In this document: piece after piece, positions 32,531 through 41,548 of the stretch
Position numbering within the stretch: the stretch's first letter is position 1
How the letters are laid out: every line of letters starts with the position of its first letter
Assembly (NCBI RefSeq): GCF_016862175.1
Contig: NZ_BOML01000071.1
Location: 62,001 to 126,000, forward strand
Length of the DNA: 64,000 nt
Source: Paractinoplanes durhamensis
GTDB lineage: Bacteria > Actinomycetota > Actinomycetes > Mycobacteriales > Micromonosporaceae
Reading direction: 5' to 3'
Notes under the pieces: model-generated
Seen by the model: the letters and a program-made list of their open reading frames with translations, nothing else
Told to the model about the DNA's origin: nothing
The model's database searches: none
Translations under genes and position numbers: made by a program

Positions 32531-34171
32531 ATGGCAATTCAGACAGTGGACCCCGCACCGCCGGCCGATGAACCACCCGCTCCGGACCTGCCGGAGGACG
32601 ATTTACCCACCACCGCCACTCGCTACCTGTCGGTCGGCGCCTATGTCGACTCGCACTTCCGCAACCGTTGCCTGCGCGATGTCTACCACCAGCGACGCCG
32701 GCCGGTCGCGCCGTCCTACGGCTTCGATCTCGGCACCGTGCTGTGGCACTGCCTTCGCGCCCGGCGGCTGACGATCTGGCGGGACGCGTCGATCATTCTG
32801 GTCGTCGGGCTCGTCGCCTATCTCGACTGGCGGGCTCTCGTCGCGGTGGGCGCCGCCATGATCGGCATGGGCATGACGAGCCCGGCGATGCACGTCGCGG
32901 GCACCTGCTACCGGCGCGGGCATCTCATCGAGGACGGCGAGGCCGCCTGGCGTACGCGTCTGGCCGTGGCGAAGTTGATCCTGTGGGCGGCCGCCTGGCT
33001 GACCCTGGCCGTCCTCACCGCCCGCATCCTGTCCTCGGCACCGCGGCCGATCGCCGACCTGCCGCACCCGGGCATCGTCGGCGCGGCGATCCCCGCGGTG
33101 GTCCTGCTCTTCGCGCTGCCCTGCTTCTTCAGCCTGTGGCGGCAGAAGCGGATCCGGAACTTCGCCTCGGACCGGCCGATGCCCGCCGCCGGCGACAACG
33201 CCCGTCTTCGCGACATCAACTCCCAGCGAACCGCGAACACGGTCATCTACAGCAACTTCGAGCCGTTCATCGGTTCCGGCGACGTCATCTCCACCTGGGG
33301 ATTCGCCACCCGGCTGGTCCGCAAGCCGCATGACGCGACCGGAGTCACCGGCAGCGACGAGGGCCGGCGCGAGTTCGCCAACCCGCCGTTCACCGCGGAG
33401 GAGATCGTCTCCTACGTGCGGTTCCATCTCGGCCGGCTCACCGCGGGCGACGCCGAGACAACCATCCCGAACCTGACCGTCGACGACCGCATCTTCCTGT
33501 CGGCCGGGGAGCACGGCGTCCGCGACCTGATCACCGGCCCCGACCGGATCGCCGAGATCATCCGTAATCCCACCCAGCCGGCCCGCCACTATCTCGTCTG
33601 CCAGGTCCTCGCCTGGGGCGGTGAGGTCGTCACCACCGTCCACGTCCACCTCGCCGTCCAGGGGAGATCGCTCTACCTGGAGGTGACCACCACGTCGATG
33701 GCGCCCTGCAACGAGCGGTACCGGATCGTCGACCTCGAGGGCGGCCGGGGACCGCGAGCCTGGGTTCGAGCGATCGGGTCCGGCATCCGGGAGACGCCGG
33801 GCACGATCGCCGCCGCCCCGGTGCATCTGATCCGGACGCTTGCCGACATGGCCGGCCCGCGGCAGCGCAGCCGGCGCCGGCGACGGCGGCTGGCCGATCG
33901 TGGCGCGATGGTCAGCGTCCGCCAGCTCGGCACCGAGGACGAGCTGCGCAACTTCACCCAGCGCAAGGACGTCCTCAAGTTCCGGCGGCTCATCGAGATC
34001 AGGGTGTACGCCCACGTCCTGGATTTCCTGGACGCCTGCGACGTCGACACGACCGAATACCGGGCCCGCGGCGCCTCCGTCCTCAACGTCGGCGTCATCA
34101 ACAACGGCGAGAGCGTCATCAACGGCGACGTCGCCGGCACCAGCAACCAGACCGAGAAGGCCGAGAGCTGA
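32531..34171 (+). CDS. Multi-pass membrane protein with C-terminal signalling-type motif
   Basis: 546 residues; ATG at 32531 with AAGGGA about eight bases upstream. Acidic/Pro-rich N-terminus, then about four membrane helices (roughly 80-125, 145-167, 180-203). The soluble C-terminal ~340 residues include TVIYSNFEPFIGSGDVISTWGFATRLV; no enzyme motif is recognised. The last 26 residues (521-546) carry GVINNGESVINGDVAG, nearly the same as the N-terminus of the next protein. That layout is what is seen for paired amyloid-type signalling motifs between receptors and effectors. The next gene starts 15 bp downstream, so they are co-transcribed. Confidence 0.7.
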   Translation: MAIQTVDPAPPADEPPAPDLPEDDLPTTATRYLSVGAYVDSHFRNRCLRDVYHQRRRPVAPSYGFDLGTVLWHCLRARRLTIWRDASIILVVGLVAYLDWRALVAVGAAMIGMGMTSPAMHVAGTCYRRGHLIEDGEAAWRTRLAVAKLILWAAAWLTLAVLTARILSSAPRPIADLPHPGIVGAAIPAVVLLFALPCFFSLWRQKRIRNFASDRPMPAAGDNARLRDINSQRTANTVIYSNFEPFIGSGDVISTWGFATRLVRKPHDATGVTGSDEGRREFANPPFTAEEIVSYVRFHLGRLTAGDAETTIPNLTVDDRIFLSAGEHGVRDLITGPDRIAEIIRNPTQPARHYLVCQVLAWGGEVVTTVHVHLAVQGRSLYLEVTTTSMAPCNERYRIVDLEGGRGPRAWVRAIGSGIRETPGTIAAAPVHLIRTLADMAGPRQRSRRRRRRLADRGAMVSVRQLGTEDELRNFTQRKDVLKFRRLIEIRVYAHVLDFLDACDVDTTEYRARGASVLNVGVINNGESVINGDVAGTSNQTEKAES

Positions 34172-34186
34172 GGAAGGACTTCGCCG

Positions 34187-35518
34187 ATGGACAGCGAGAC
34201 GAATATCGGCTCGATCAACTACGGCAATCAGGTGATCCACGGGCCTGTCGCCGGGCGGACGACCACATCGGGGCGCGGCGAACGCCGGCGGACCGGCGTC
34301 GACGTTCTGGTCATCACGGCGATCAAGGAGGAGTACGACGCGGCCAGGGCGGTGGCCGGGTTGTCGCGCTGGGAGGACAGGGACGCCGAGGGCGAGACCC
34401 CGTACTCCGTTTCCGAGCTTCGGATCGGGAACGGTAGGACGCTGTCGGTGGCGCTGGCCCGGCCGACCTGGATGGGCGGGCGGAACACCAGCCCGATCGC
34501 CACCTCCCTGACCGACCGGCTCCGGCCCGCCTGCCTCGCGATGTGCGGCGTCTGCGCGGGCAATCCCGGTGCCACCGCACCCGGCGACGTCATCGTCGCC
34601 TCGCTCGCCTACGAGTGGGACGAGGGCAAGCACACCGGGTCCGCGTTCCGCTCGGATCCCCAGCAGTTTCCGCAGGACAGCCGGTGGGTTCGCGCGGTGC
34701 AGGACTTCGCACCGCCGGACCTGCCGGGCTACGGCGCCGCGACCGAGGAGGAGGCGTCGGTCTGGTTTCTGGAGCGGCTCCACAAAGGCCAGGATCCGCG
34801 TACGCATCCGGCCCGCCCGCGGTACTTCCCGCGGGCCACCTGGGGCACCCGGCTCGAGGCCCTGCAGGCCAAGGGCCTGATCGCCTGGCAGGACGGCGGC
34901 CTGGCGCTGACCGGTACCGGCCGCGACCTCATCCAGCGGATCCTGTACGCCGACGTCGACGGGCCGGACCGGCTGCCGTTCGTCGTCCTCGACGGCGCGA
35001 TGGCCAGCGGGAGCGCCGTGATGGCCGATCCGGAGACCTGGAGCCGGCTCGAGGCCGGCCAGCGCAAGATCCTGGCCCTGGACATGGAGTCCGCGACCAT
35101 CGCCACGATCGCGCACCAGCGACGGGTCCCGCACTGGCTGGTCGCCAAGGGCGTGATGGACCACGCCGATCCGGAGAAGGACGACCGGTTCAAGGCGTTC
35201 GCCGCCAGGGCCTCCGCCGAGGTGCTCTTCGCCCTGCTGGCGAAGCTGCTGGTCACCGGGCCGGCGCCGGCCGCGCCGGCCGGCCGGTTTCCCGACGGGG
35301 TGAGGCACGAGGTGGTGCGGCAGCTCACCTACTACTGGCAGGATCTGGCCGACGTGGTCGGGGTGCCGTCCTACGAGACGAGGCAGTTCCGGGCCGGCGA
35401 CGAACCCTACGAGCTGTGGGCCTGGCTGGAGGGGCGGCAACGGCTGGCCGACCTTCCGGACGCCCTGGACGAGATCGGGCGCGCTGATCTCGCGAGCCTG
35501 CTCCGCCCGTACCTCTAG
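34187..35518 (+). CDS. Nucleosidase (MTAN/PNP-fold) protein with EAD-like C-terminus
   Basis: 443 residues; ATG at 34187 with AGGAAGGA upstream. Residues 6-23 carry the motif NIGSINYGNQVIHGPVAG shared with the preceding protein. Residues about 35-360 are a phosphorylase/nucleosidase domain: VDVLVITAIKEEYDAA, CLAMCGVCAGNPG, GDVIVASLAYEWDEGK, ALDMESATIATIA and VAKGVMDHADPEKDDRF (catalytic Asp). An insertion near 170-250 separates the halves. The last ~70 residues (VVRQLTYYWQDLADVVGV ... WAWLEGRQRLADLPDALDEIGRADLASLL) look like an effector-associated, death-like helical domain. It is read as the effector of the pair, cleaving a nucleoside or nucleotide upon activation. Its stop codon lies in the left arm of a 26-bp inverted repeat. 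Confidence 0.8.
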   Translation: MDSETNIGSINYGNQVIHGPVAGRTTTSGRGERRRTGVDVLVITAIKEEYDAARAVAGLSRWEDRDAEGETPYSVSELRIGNGRTLSVALARPTWMGGRNTSPIATSLTDRLRPACLAMCGVCAGNPGATAPGDVIVASLAYEWDEGKHTGSAFRSDPQQFPQDSRWVRAVQDFAPPDLPGYGAATEEEASVWFLERLHKGQDPRTHPARPRYFPRATWGTRLEALQAKGLIAWQDGGLALTGTGRDLIQRILYADVDGPDRLPFVVLDGAMASGSAVMADPETWSRLEAGQRKILALDMESATIATIAHQRRVPHWLVAKGVMDHADPEKDDRFKAFAARASAEVLFALLAKLLVTGPAPAAPAGRFPDGVRHEVVRQLTYYWQDLADVVGVPSYETRQFRAGDEPYELWAWLEGRQRLADLPDALDEIGRADLASLLRPYL

Positions 35519-35640
35519 GGCGCATCTGACGGATCACCCAAGTGCGAGGCGAGGTCCAGAGTGTGGCTGGCGTCGCGGGCGCCGTCAGGCGCGCTCTGGG
35601 CCACGCCGCAGCCCTGGGTGATCCGTCAGATGCGCCCTAG
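35515..35640. repeat. 126-bp MITE-like element with perfect 26-bp inverted ends
   Basis: Left arm 35515-35540 and right arm 35615-35640 are exact reverse complements over 26 bp (outer end CTAGGGCGCATCTGACGG), with a 74-bp GC-rich spacer. CTAG at both outer ends could be a target duplication or part of the arms. The TAG stop codons of both convergent neighbours (35516-35518 plus, 35637-35639 minus) lie in the arms, so the element also ends both reading frames and could act as a bidirectional terminator. Confidence 0.75.
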
Positions 35641-38600
35641 GAACTTCTTGCCCTTTCCATCACCTCCTCGTCGGTGAGCGGGCTGCTGGGGTGGTGGCTG
35701 AGCGACATCGGCGTACGCATCCGGTGGGGTGCCTCGCCCTCCAGGGCGATGTAGAACTCGCCGGCGGTGAGGTTGCCGATCTCCGGCACGTCGCCGCCCT
35801 TGACCTTGGCCATCTCCCGGGCCGCGTCGATCTGGATCGGCACGCTCAGCCGGCCGAAGAAGTGCGTGGCCGCGTTGCCGGGGATGCGGTTGTGCAGGTT
35901 CTTCGGGGCCTGGGTGGCGAAGATCAGCCCGAGGCCGTATTTGCGGGCCTGCGAGGCCAGCGCGAGCGTGCTCTGCGTGCACGCGGTCATCGCGCCGGAC
36001 GGGGCGAAGGTCTGCGCCTCGTCCATCACCAGCAGGCCGAGCAGCGGGCGGTTCCGGGCCGGATTCTTCTTGATCCAGGCGAACAGGCCCATCTGCAGCT
36101 GGTTGACGAAACCCTGCCGGGCGTCGTCGGCGGGCAGGCCGATGAGGCTGATGACGGAGATCCGGGCGCGTCGGCCGGGCGACGGGGTCAGCAGGACGCC
36201 GGGGTCGGCGGGGGTGCCGTCGCCGCCGAACATCGGGTCGTTGTCCATCGAGGCGGTCAGGGTCTGGGCGAGGCCGGCCGCGATCTTCGGGGCGTCGTCG
36301 AGGGAGCTGACCCCGTCCGGCAGATCGGTGAGCAGCGCGATCAGCGCGCGCAGGTCGCGGCCGCCCTGCCGGCCGAAATGTTCGACCGCCTTGCGGAGCA
36401 CGGCCGTGCCCAGGTGCGCGGCGCGGGTGCGGCCGACGAGCTTGGCGCGCGGGGCGAGCGAGGACACCGCCGCCGTCACCGCCGCGCCGAACTCGTCGGG
36501 GTCGTCGAGCACCCCCGCGAAGTCGGGCAGCGGCTGGAAGCTCAGCGGGCGGCCCGATTCCCGCCGCGGCGTCCAGGTGATCACCTCGGTGTCCGCGAGG
36601 TAGCGCGCGGCGCGTTCGGCGTCGCCGGGCCGCCAGCCGGCCGGCGGTTCCGGCCAGGGGTCGCCCAGCCGGGCCAGGTCGTTGTTCGGGTCGAGGACGA
36701 TCGCCGACACCCCGAGCAGGGCGCTCTCCTCGACGAGCCGCCGCAGCAGCACCGTCTTGCCCGACCCGGAGGCGGCGAAGATCGCCGCGTGCTTGCGCAG
36801 GGCGTCCAGGGTCAGCGGCACCGACGCGTCGGAGTCGATCGTGAAGCCGGTCGCCGGTGCGGCCGCCACCACCGTCCGCGGCTGCTCGCCGGTCCACGCG
36901 TCGGCGTCGGCGAGTGCCTCCTTGAAGAGGGTGATCTGCTCGGTCGGCCGGTAGCGGACCAGCCAGGCGTGCATCTGCGCCGGGTTCTCGTCGCGCAGGG
37001 CGTGCAGCGCGGCCAGCACCCGCAGGTCGGCGTCGTCGACCGCGAGGGTCACCCCGCCGTCCGTGGTGAGCTGCCGGATCACCTCCTGGGTCTTCGCCGA
37101 CTGGCTCCACTCGCCGTTGCGCAGCAGGAACAGCTTGCGCTTGGCGACGTCGGCGGTGAGGCCGGCCGCGGTGCGGGCCCGGCGGATCCGGTGCAGCGCG
37201 GCCACCCCGTGGTGGGTGTCGCTGATCGCACGGAACGACCAGTGCGCCTGGTCCTCGGTGCGGGACTGGTCGGGCGAGAGCTCCCGTTCCTCCTCGGACC
37301 GCTCGTCCAGGTCGCGGCGCAGGCGGGCGTGCAGGTCGGGTTTGGAGCTGGGCGGCGGGTCGATGCTGAACCGGGCGCCCCGGTCGCCGCGTTCCACGAT
37401 CCACGCCTGCAGGCCGGCCGCGAGCAGCGCCGGGAACGTACCGTCCTCGGTCTCCCGTTCCAGTGGCGAGGTCACGTCGGCGGTGCGCCGCAGCTCCTCG
37501 AACCGCGCCTCGATCCGGGCCAGCTCGGCGTCGGCGATCGCCGGCGCGGTGGTGACCGGCGCCTTGGTCATCTGGTCCTCGGTCGGCACGTCGCCGAGGT
37601 GGCGTAGCTCGCGGGCCGCGCCGTCGACCAGGCAGGCCCGGACGTGCCGGTCGACGGCCATCAGCAGCTTCCGCGGCGTGTAGTCGCGCACCTCGTCGAA
37701 GACCTGCTGCCGGATCGGCCAGGTCGGGTAGGGCGGGGTGAAGCCGACCGCCGAGAACTGCACCGCGAACCGCTTCTCGATCAACTCCCGGGCGATCCGC
37801 GGGTCCTGGATGCCCTGCAGGGCCAGCCGGCGCCGGAAGCGTGGCGAGAACGACGACGGCGCCCGCTTCTCGATCAGATCCCAGGTGGTCGAGAGCAGGG
37901 CCACCACGGTCAGGGTGCGGCGGGTGTTGTCCCGCAGGTCGCTCAGGCCGTGCGCGAGCCCGGAGGTCACCACCGCCTGGCGCAGGTCGCCCTCGCCGGC
38001 CGCCATCCGGGCCAGGTCCTCCTGCAGGGCCGACTGGGCCACCGCGGTGTCGATCTGGTCGAAGGCGAAGACCGACGGGCCGGTCAGCGCGAGCAGCCAG
38101 GAGATCTCCCGGACCAGATCCTGGGCGGTGCGCGGGCGGTGCCGGATCCCCCACCGCTGCCGCTCCCCCGCGAACGTCTCCTCGTTGCCGGCGAAGAAGT
38201 CGTCGGCGATGTCCTGGTGCTCCTCGCTGTCCGAGGCGCGCAGGGCGAGGGCCCGCAGCGTGTCCCGGCACTCGTGGGCGACGTAGCCGTTGAACTCGCG
38301 CAGCCCGCCGGCGAAGGCGTCGAGCGCGGCCTTGGTCAGCTCGGTCTCGCCGATCACCGCCCGCCGGTCGGCCCGCGGCGCGCCGACCCGGGAGGCCAGC
38401 CGGCGCAGCAGCAGCCGCAGCTGGGTCTCGCCGCCGGGCACCTCCCGGGCCAGGCCGTCGAGCAGGAAGACCAGCAGGCCGTCCCAGAAGTTGCGGCCGT
38501 CGAGCAGGCCGATCAGGAAGAAATACCCACCGCGGTGCTGCGCCTGCTCGCGGACCCAGCCGAGCAGGTGGGTCTTGCCGGTGCCCTGCCGGCCCTCCAG

Positions 38601-38783
38601 GACCAGGCCGACCGGGCTGGCGTCGGCGCTGGTCTCGGCCTCGGTGATGCCGTCCTGCACGTCCCGGGCGACCGCGGCGTGCAGGCCGTCGACGTGGAAC
38701 GGCGAGCGGCGCCACACATCGTCCGGCGCCTGCACCCAGCTGAGCCGCAGGGCGGCGAGCGCGGTGCGCTCCTGCTCGGTCAT
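35637..38783 (-). CDS. Double-ATPase protein: AAA-type N-terminus plus HerA/VirB4-like C-terminus
   Basis: 1048 residues; ATG at 38783 overlaps the stop of the upstream gene (ATGA). A first P-loop ATPase occupies the N-terminal half: Walker A EGRQGTGKTHLL (64-73) and a later SVFAFDQIDTAVAQ (Walker-B-like). The C-terminal half is HerA/FtsK-superfamily: Walker A ASGSGKTVLLRRL (about 666-680), LDPNNDLARLG, Walker B LLVMDEAQTFAP (about 916-927), and FATQAPKNLHNRIPGNAATHFFGR, a typical HerA/VirB4 arginine-finger region. HerA proteins are hexameric DNA translocases; many work with a nuclease or other effector in anti-phage systems. No nuclease gene is adjacent, so the partner is probably one of the two coupled genes upstream. 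Confidence 0.85.
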   Translation of the reverse strand: MTEQERTALAALRLSWVQAPDDVWRRSPFHVDGLHAAVARDVQDGITEAETSADASPVGLVLEGRQGTGKTHLLGWVREQAQHRGGYFFLIGLLDGRNFWDGLLVFLLDGLAREVPGGETQLRLLLRRLASRVGAPRADRRAVIGETELTKAALDAFAGGLREFNGYVAHECRDTLRALALRASDSEEHQDIADDFFAGNEETFAGERQRWGIRHRPRTAQDLVREISWLLALTGPSVFAFDQIDTAVAQSALQEDLARMAAGEGDLRQAVVTSGLAHGLSDLRDNTRRTLTVVALLSTTWDLIEKRAPSSFSPRFRRRLALQGIQDPRIARELIEKRFAVQFSAVGFTPPYPTWPIRQQVFDEVRDYTPRKLLMAVDRHVRACLVDGAARELRHLGDVPTEDQMTKAPVTTAPAIADAELARIEARFEELRRTADVTSPLERETEDGTFPALLAAGLQAWIVERGDRGARFSIDPPPSSKPDLHARLRRDLDERSEEERELSPDQSRTEDQAHWSFRAISDTHHGVAALHRIRRARTAAGLTADVAKRKLFLLRNGEWSQSAKTQEVIRQLTTDGGVTLAVDDADLRVLAALHALRDENPAQMHAWLVRYRPTEQITLFKEALADADAWTGEQPRTVVAAAPATGFTIDSDASVPLTLDALRKHAAIFAASGSGKTVLLRRLVEESALLGVSAIVLDPNNDLARLGDPWPEPPAGWRPGDAERAARYLADTEVITWTPRRESGRPLSFQPLPDFAGVLDDPDEFGAAVTAAVSSLAPRAKLVGRTRAAHLGTAVLRKAVEHFGRQGGRDLRALIALLTDLPDGVSSLDDAPKIAAGLAQTLTASMDNDPMFGGDGTPADPGVLLTPSPGRRARISVISLIGLPADDARQGFVNQLQMGLFAWIKKNPARNRPLLGLLVMDEAQTFAPSGAMTACTQSTLALASQARKYGLGLIFATQAPKNLHNRIPGNAATHFFGRLSVPIQIDAAREMAKVKGGDVPEIGNLTAGEFYIALEGEAPHRMRTPMSLSHHPSSPLTDEEVMERARSS

Positions 38784-39361
38784 CGCAGGCCGATCGCCAG
38801 CTTGTGCCGGTCCTCGCCACCGATGTGGACGGCGGCACGACGCTCCTCCGGGCCGATCCGGTGCCCGAACGGCTCCGGTTCGAGCCGCACGTCGGGCTCG
38901 TCCAGCAGGTGGATCAGCGCCCGGTCGACCGCCGTCTTCGAGACGTCGCCGAGCAGCTGGCGCAGCGCGGCGAGGTCGACCCATTCGCCCGGCCCGGCCG
39001 CGAGCTCCCGGTAGGCGGCCCGGATGCCGTCCTCGATGCCGGCATCCGGTCGGGTGCCGTTGTGCTGGGCCACCACGGCCGCCCAGAGCTGCTTCTCCCG
39101 GAGCGTGCGCTTCTCCCCGTCCTCCGCCTCGATCGTCAGCGGTCCGGCGAGCACCTTCAGGCCTTGATTGGTGATCGCGTGCCGGTAGGGGCGGTGCGAG
39201 GTGTCGGAGGAGACGTACCCCAGGGCATTGAGTTTTTCGTAGATCGGGGTCCGCAACCGGACCTCGTAGAGCTTGTCCATCTCGGTGTTGGAGATCTCGC
39301 GGCCCTCGGCCCGCAGGATGATCAGGAACGCGTATTCGGCGGAGGCGAGCTCGGCAGCCAT
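38780..39361 (-). CDS. Small predicted winged-helix protein coupled to the HerA-like gene
   Basis: 193 residues; ATG at 39361 with AAAGGA six bases upstream. It shares one base with the stop of the STAND-like gene and four with the HerA-like start. The N-terminal ~85 residues (YAFLIILRAEGREISNTEMDKLYEVRL ... LGYVSSDTSHRPYRHAITNQGLKVL) read like a winged helix-turn-helix. The C-terminal part (WVDLAALRQLLGDVSKTAVDRALIHLLDEPDVRLEPE) may be a second one. It could load the ATPase on DNA or regulate the operon. No named family. Confidence 0.7.
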   Translation of the reverse strand: MAAELASAEYAFLIILRAEGREISNTEMDKLYEVRLRTPIYEKLNALGYVSSDTSHRPYRHAITNQGLKVLAGPLTIEAEDGEKRTLREKQLWAAVVAQHNGTRPDAGIEDGIRAAYRELAAGPGEWVDLAALRQLLGDVSKTAVDRALIHLLDEPDVRLEPEPFGHRIGPEERRAAVHIGGEDRHKLAIGLR

Positions 39362-41244
39362 CAGGAGTCCTTTCCACGGACGTTCGTGAGGGGGTGACCG
39401 TCCGCGTCGAGCCCGAAGGCCCGCACCTGGATCAGCGAACGGTGGTCCTGGGCGGTGTAGAGGGCGATCAGCCGGTCGGCCGCGCCGGTGGTGCCGGCGT
39501 CCAGCTCGGCGCGCAGGCTGTCCGCGTCGCGCAGCTCGAACAGCAGCGTGCAGAGCTGCAGCGCGGCCTCGGCCCGGCCCTCGTCGGCCGCCGCCCGCAG
39601 CTCGCCGATCTGGTATTTGGCCCCCTCGTGGCGGGCCTGGGCCAGGTGCGTCTTGGACAGTCGCAGCTCGGCATCCCGGTCCCCGGCATCGGCCCGGGCC
39701 TGGAGCTGGTGCACGTCGCCCCACGCCGCATACAGGTCGGCCAGGGCCTCGGCCGCCCGCCGCTCGCCATGGTCGGCCCGCTCGCGGAGCTCGCGCAGGC
39801 AGCCACGGTCGGCGAGGAGCTCGACCAGCCGCTCGGCCGCCATCGCGTTGCCGGCCGCGGCCTGCCGGCGCAGCTCGTCACCGACCCCGCCGTCGGCGAG
39901 GATCTCGGCGACCTCGTCGGGCAGGCCGCGGGCCCGGCGGCGGGCCGGCAGGCGCATCTGCTCCACCCGCTGCCAGAGCCGCTGGATGTCGGAGAGCTTC
40001 TGGCCGGCCAGGGTGTCCTGCGGGTCGGCGGCCACCTGATGCCGGAGCACCTCGACGGCCTGCTTCAGCCTGTCCTGCCGGACCAGCAGGTCGGCCAGTT
40101 CGGCGGCGGCCCGGCCGTCGCCGAACTCGGCGGCGAGCCGGGTCAGCGCGGGCTCGGCGTAGCAGTAGCGGAGCCGGGCGATCGCGCCGTTCGCCACCCG
40201 CCGCAGATCCTCCGGCCGCTGCAGGTGGGTGACCAGGGCCAGCCAGGCCTTGTGCGGCAGCGGCTCGCTGCGGCGCCGGCGCCGCACGTGCTGGGCCAGG
40301 TAGTCGGCGATCGTGTAGCCGGCCAGGGTGCCGGCGCGCCCGTCGTCCACCGGGTAGAGCGGCGACACGTCGCCGTGCGTCGGCCGGGTCGCGTGCGGCA
40401 GCGCCGCGGCCAGCCACTGGGCGGCCGGGCGCACCCGATCGCGTGGCTTCAGATAGCCGAACATGGCGTCGGCCAGCAGCTCCTCGCTCAGCGGCGACTG
40501 CACGCCGAGCCGGTGCGCGTCGGCGGCGGCCGCGATGATCGCCTTCACGTACGGGTTGGCGGGCTGCTCCCAGCACATCACCAGCCGCGGCCCACCCGCC
40601 AGGACCTGGGTCATCCCGTCGTCGCTGGTGTTCAGGGCGTCCTGGATGCGGCTGTCGTGCACCGCGACGGCCCGCGCCGCCGACAGCTCGATGAGGTCCA
40701 GCGACTCGGGGACCGAGATCGGGACGGCGATCTGCAGCAGGCGGTAGACGTCGTCGCGGCCGGAGGTCCATTTCGCGTACTGGTCCGGCCACAGCGTGCC
40801 GACCACCAGGTTGCCGTGCCGCACCAGGGCGCGGACGCACTCGGCGGTCAGCGCGTCCTTGCCACCCAGGTACCGCTGGAGCTCATCGAGCCAGAAGACG
40901 GTGCTCCGCGGCGGCGCGTTTCGCAGGTCCAGCAACTCGGCGGCCTCGGCCGGCTGGACCAGCGACCAGTCGGGCACCAGCGCGTAGACCGCCTCGTACA
41001 GCGATCGGGTCTTGCCGGCCGACGAGCCGCCCACCATGACCACGAAGCTCCCGCGATCGGGCAGGTTGGCGGAGAGCACGGTGCGCAGCGGAAAATCGAA
41101 ACTGCGGTCGACGTAGGTCGGCAATTCGGAATCGTCACCGACTCCTGGAATTGCGCTGTGAATTCCTAAATCCCGAGGGCTGGCCATGTCGACGCGCGGC
41201 CGGTCGGGCAATGAATTATTATGAATCCGATCCAATTTCGGCAC
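39361..41244 (-). CDS. STAND-like P-loop NTPase with helical repeats
   Basis: 627 residues from a GTG at 41244 (an ATG at 41187 would give a protein 19 residues shorter; no ribosome-binding site decides). Walker A VGGSSAGKTRSL (71-82) and Walker B STVFWLDELQRYL (114-126) define an NTPase in the first ~300 residues. LVVGTLWPDQY and the LSEELLADAMFGYL segment follow the pattern of actinobacterial STAND-like regulators. Residues about 370-610 are helical, TPR-like repeats rich in Ala, Leu and Arg (AAAELADLLVRQDRLKQAVEVLR). It is first in a three-gene, fully overlapping operon with the winged-helix and HerA-like genes, and probably senses the trigger. Upstream DNA is AT-rich. Confidence 0.75.
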   Translation of the reverse strand: MPKLDRIHNNSLPDRPRVDMASPRDLGIHSAIPGVGDDSELPTYVDRSFDFPLRTVLSANLPDRGSFVVMVGGSSAGKTRSLYEAVYALVPDWSLVQPAEAAELLDLRNAPPRSTVFWLDELQRYLGGKDALTAECVRALVRHGNLVVGTLWPDQYAKWTSGRDDVYRLLQIAVPISVPESLDLIELSAARAVAVHDSRIQDALNTSDDGMTQVLAGGPRLVMCWEQPANPYVKAIIAAAADAHRLGVQSPLSEELLADAMFGYLKPRDRVRPAAQWLAAALPHATRPTHGDVSPLYPVDDGRAGTLAGYTIADYLAQHVRRRRRSEPLPHKAWLALVTHLQRPEDLRRVANGAIARLRYCYAEPALTRLAAEFGDGRAAAELADLLVRQDRLKQAVEVLRHQVAADPQDTLAGQKLSDIQRLWQRVEQMRLPARRRARGLPDEVAEILADGGVGDELRRQAAAGNAMAAERLVELLADRGCLRELRERADHGERRAAEALADLYAAWGDVHQLQARADAGDRDAELRLSKTHLAQARHEGAKYQIGELRAAADEGRAEAALQLCTLLFELRDADSLRAELDAGTTGAADRLIALYTAQDHRSLIQVRAFGLDADGHPLTNVRGKDS

Positions 41245-41548
41245 CCGCCATCGCCTGCTCCCAGGCCCGATTCAGCCGAGCGATGGACGGAAGGCTATCG
41301 CACGATCAGCGAAGATCACCAGCATTGAATTATTCATCTCGCGCGGCGATCACCACCATTAATGGCAGCCGAACCGGCCAATGCTTCCGAAGATTCCTAC
41401 CGCTTTTCTACCGGCCGCGCCCATCGCGGTGCCGACCGGCGGAAACCGGCGGTCAAAGTCGGCCGGGGTCCGTGGCCGCCGCGGGGCGATCGGCAGATTG
41501 TTATAGTTCTGAGGTTCGTCTCCGGCCGGGTTTCGCGAAAGGGCATCC
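41245..41548. promoter_or_regulatory. Non-coding AT-richer divergent promoter region
   Basis: About 300 bp between the STAND-like gene and the adenylate kinase paralogue, visibly richer in A/T than its surroundings (several AATTATT and TTAATGG stretches between 41211 and 41365). TATAGT at 41502-41507 could be a -10 for the downstream gene. I see no ORF with a ribosome-binding site and no strong hairpin. Confidence 0.5.

Noticed and set aside
35515..35640. Attachment site or intact insertion sequence
   Set aside because: No transposase or integrase gene is present in the window; the 74-bp spacer is too short to encode one, so only a MITE-like or terminator reading is supported.
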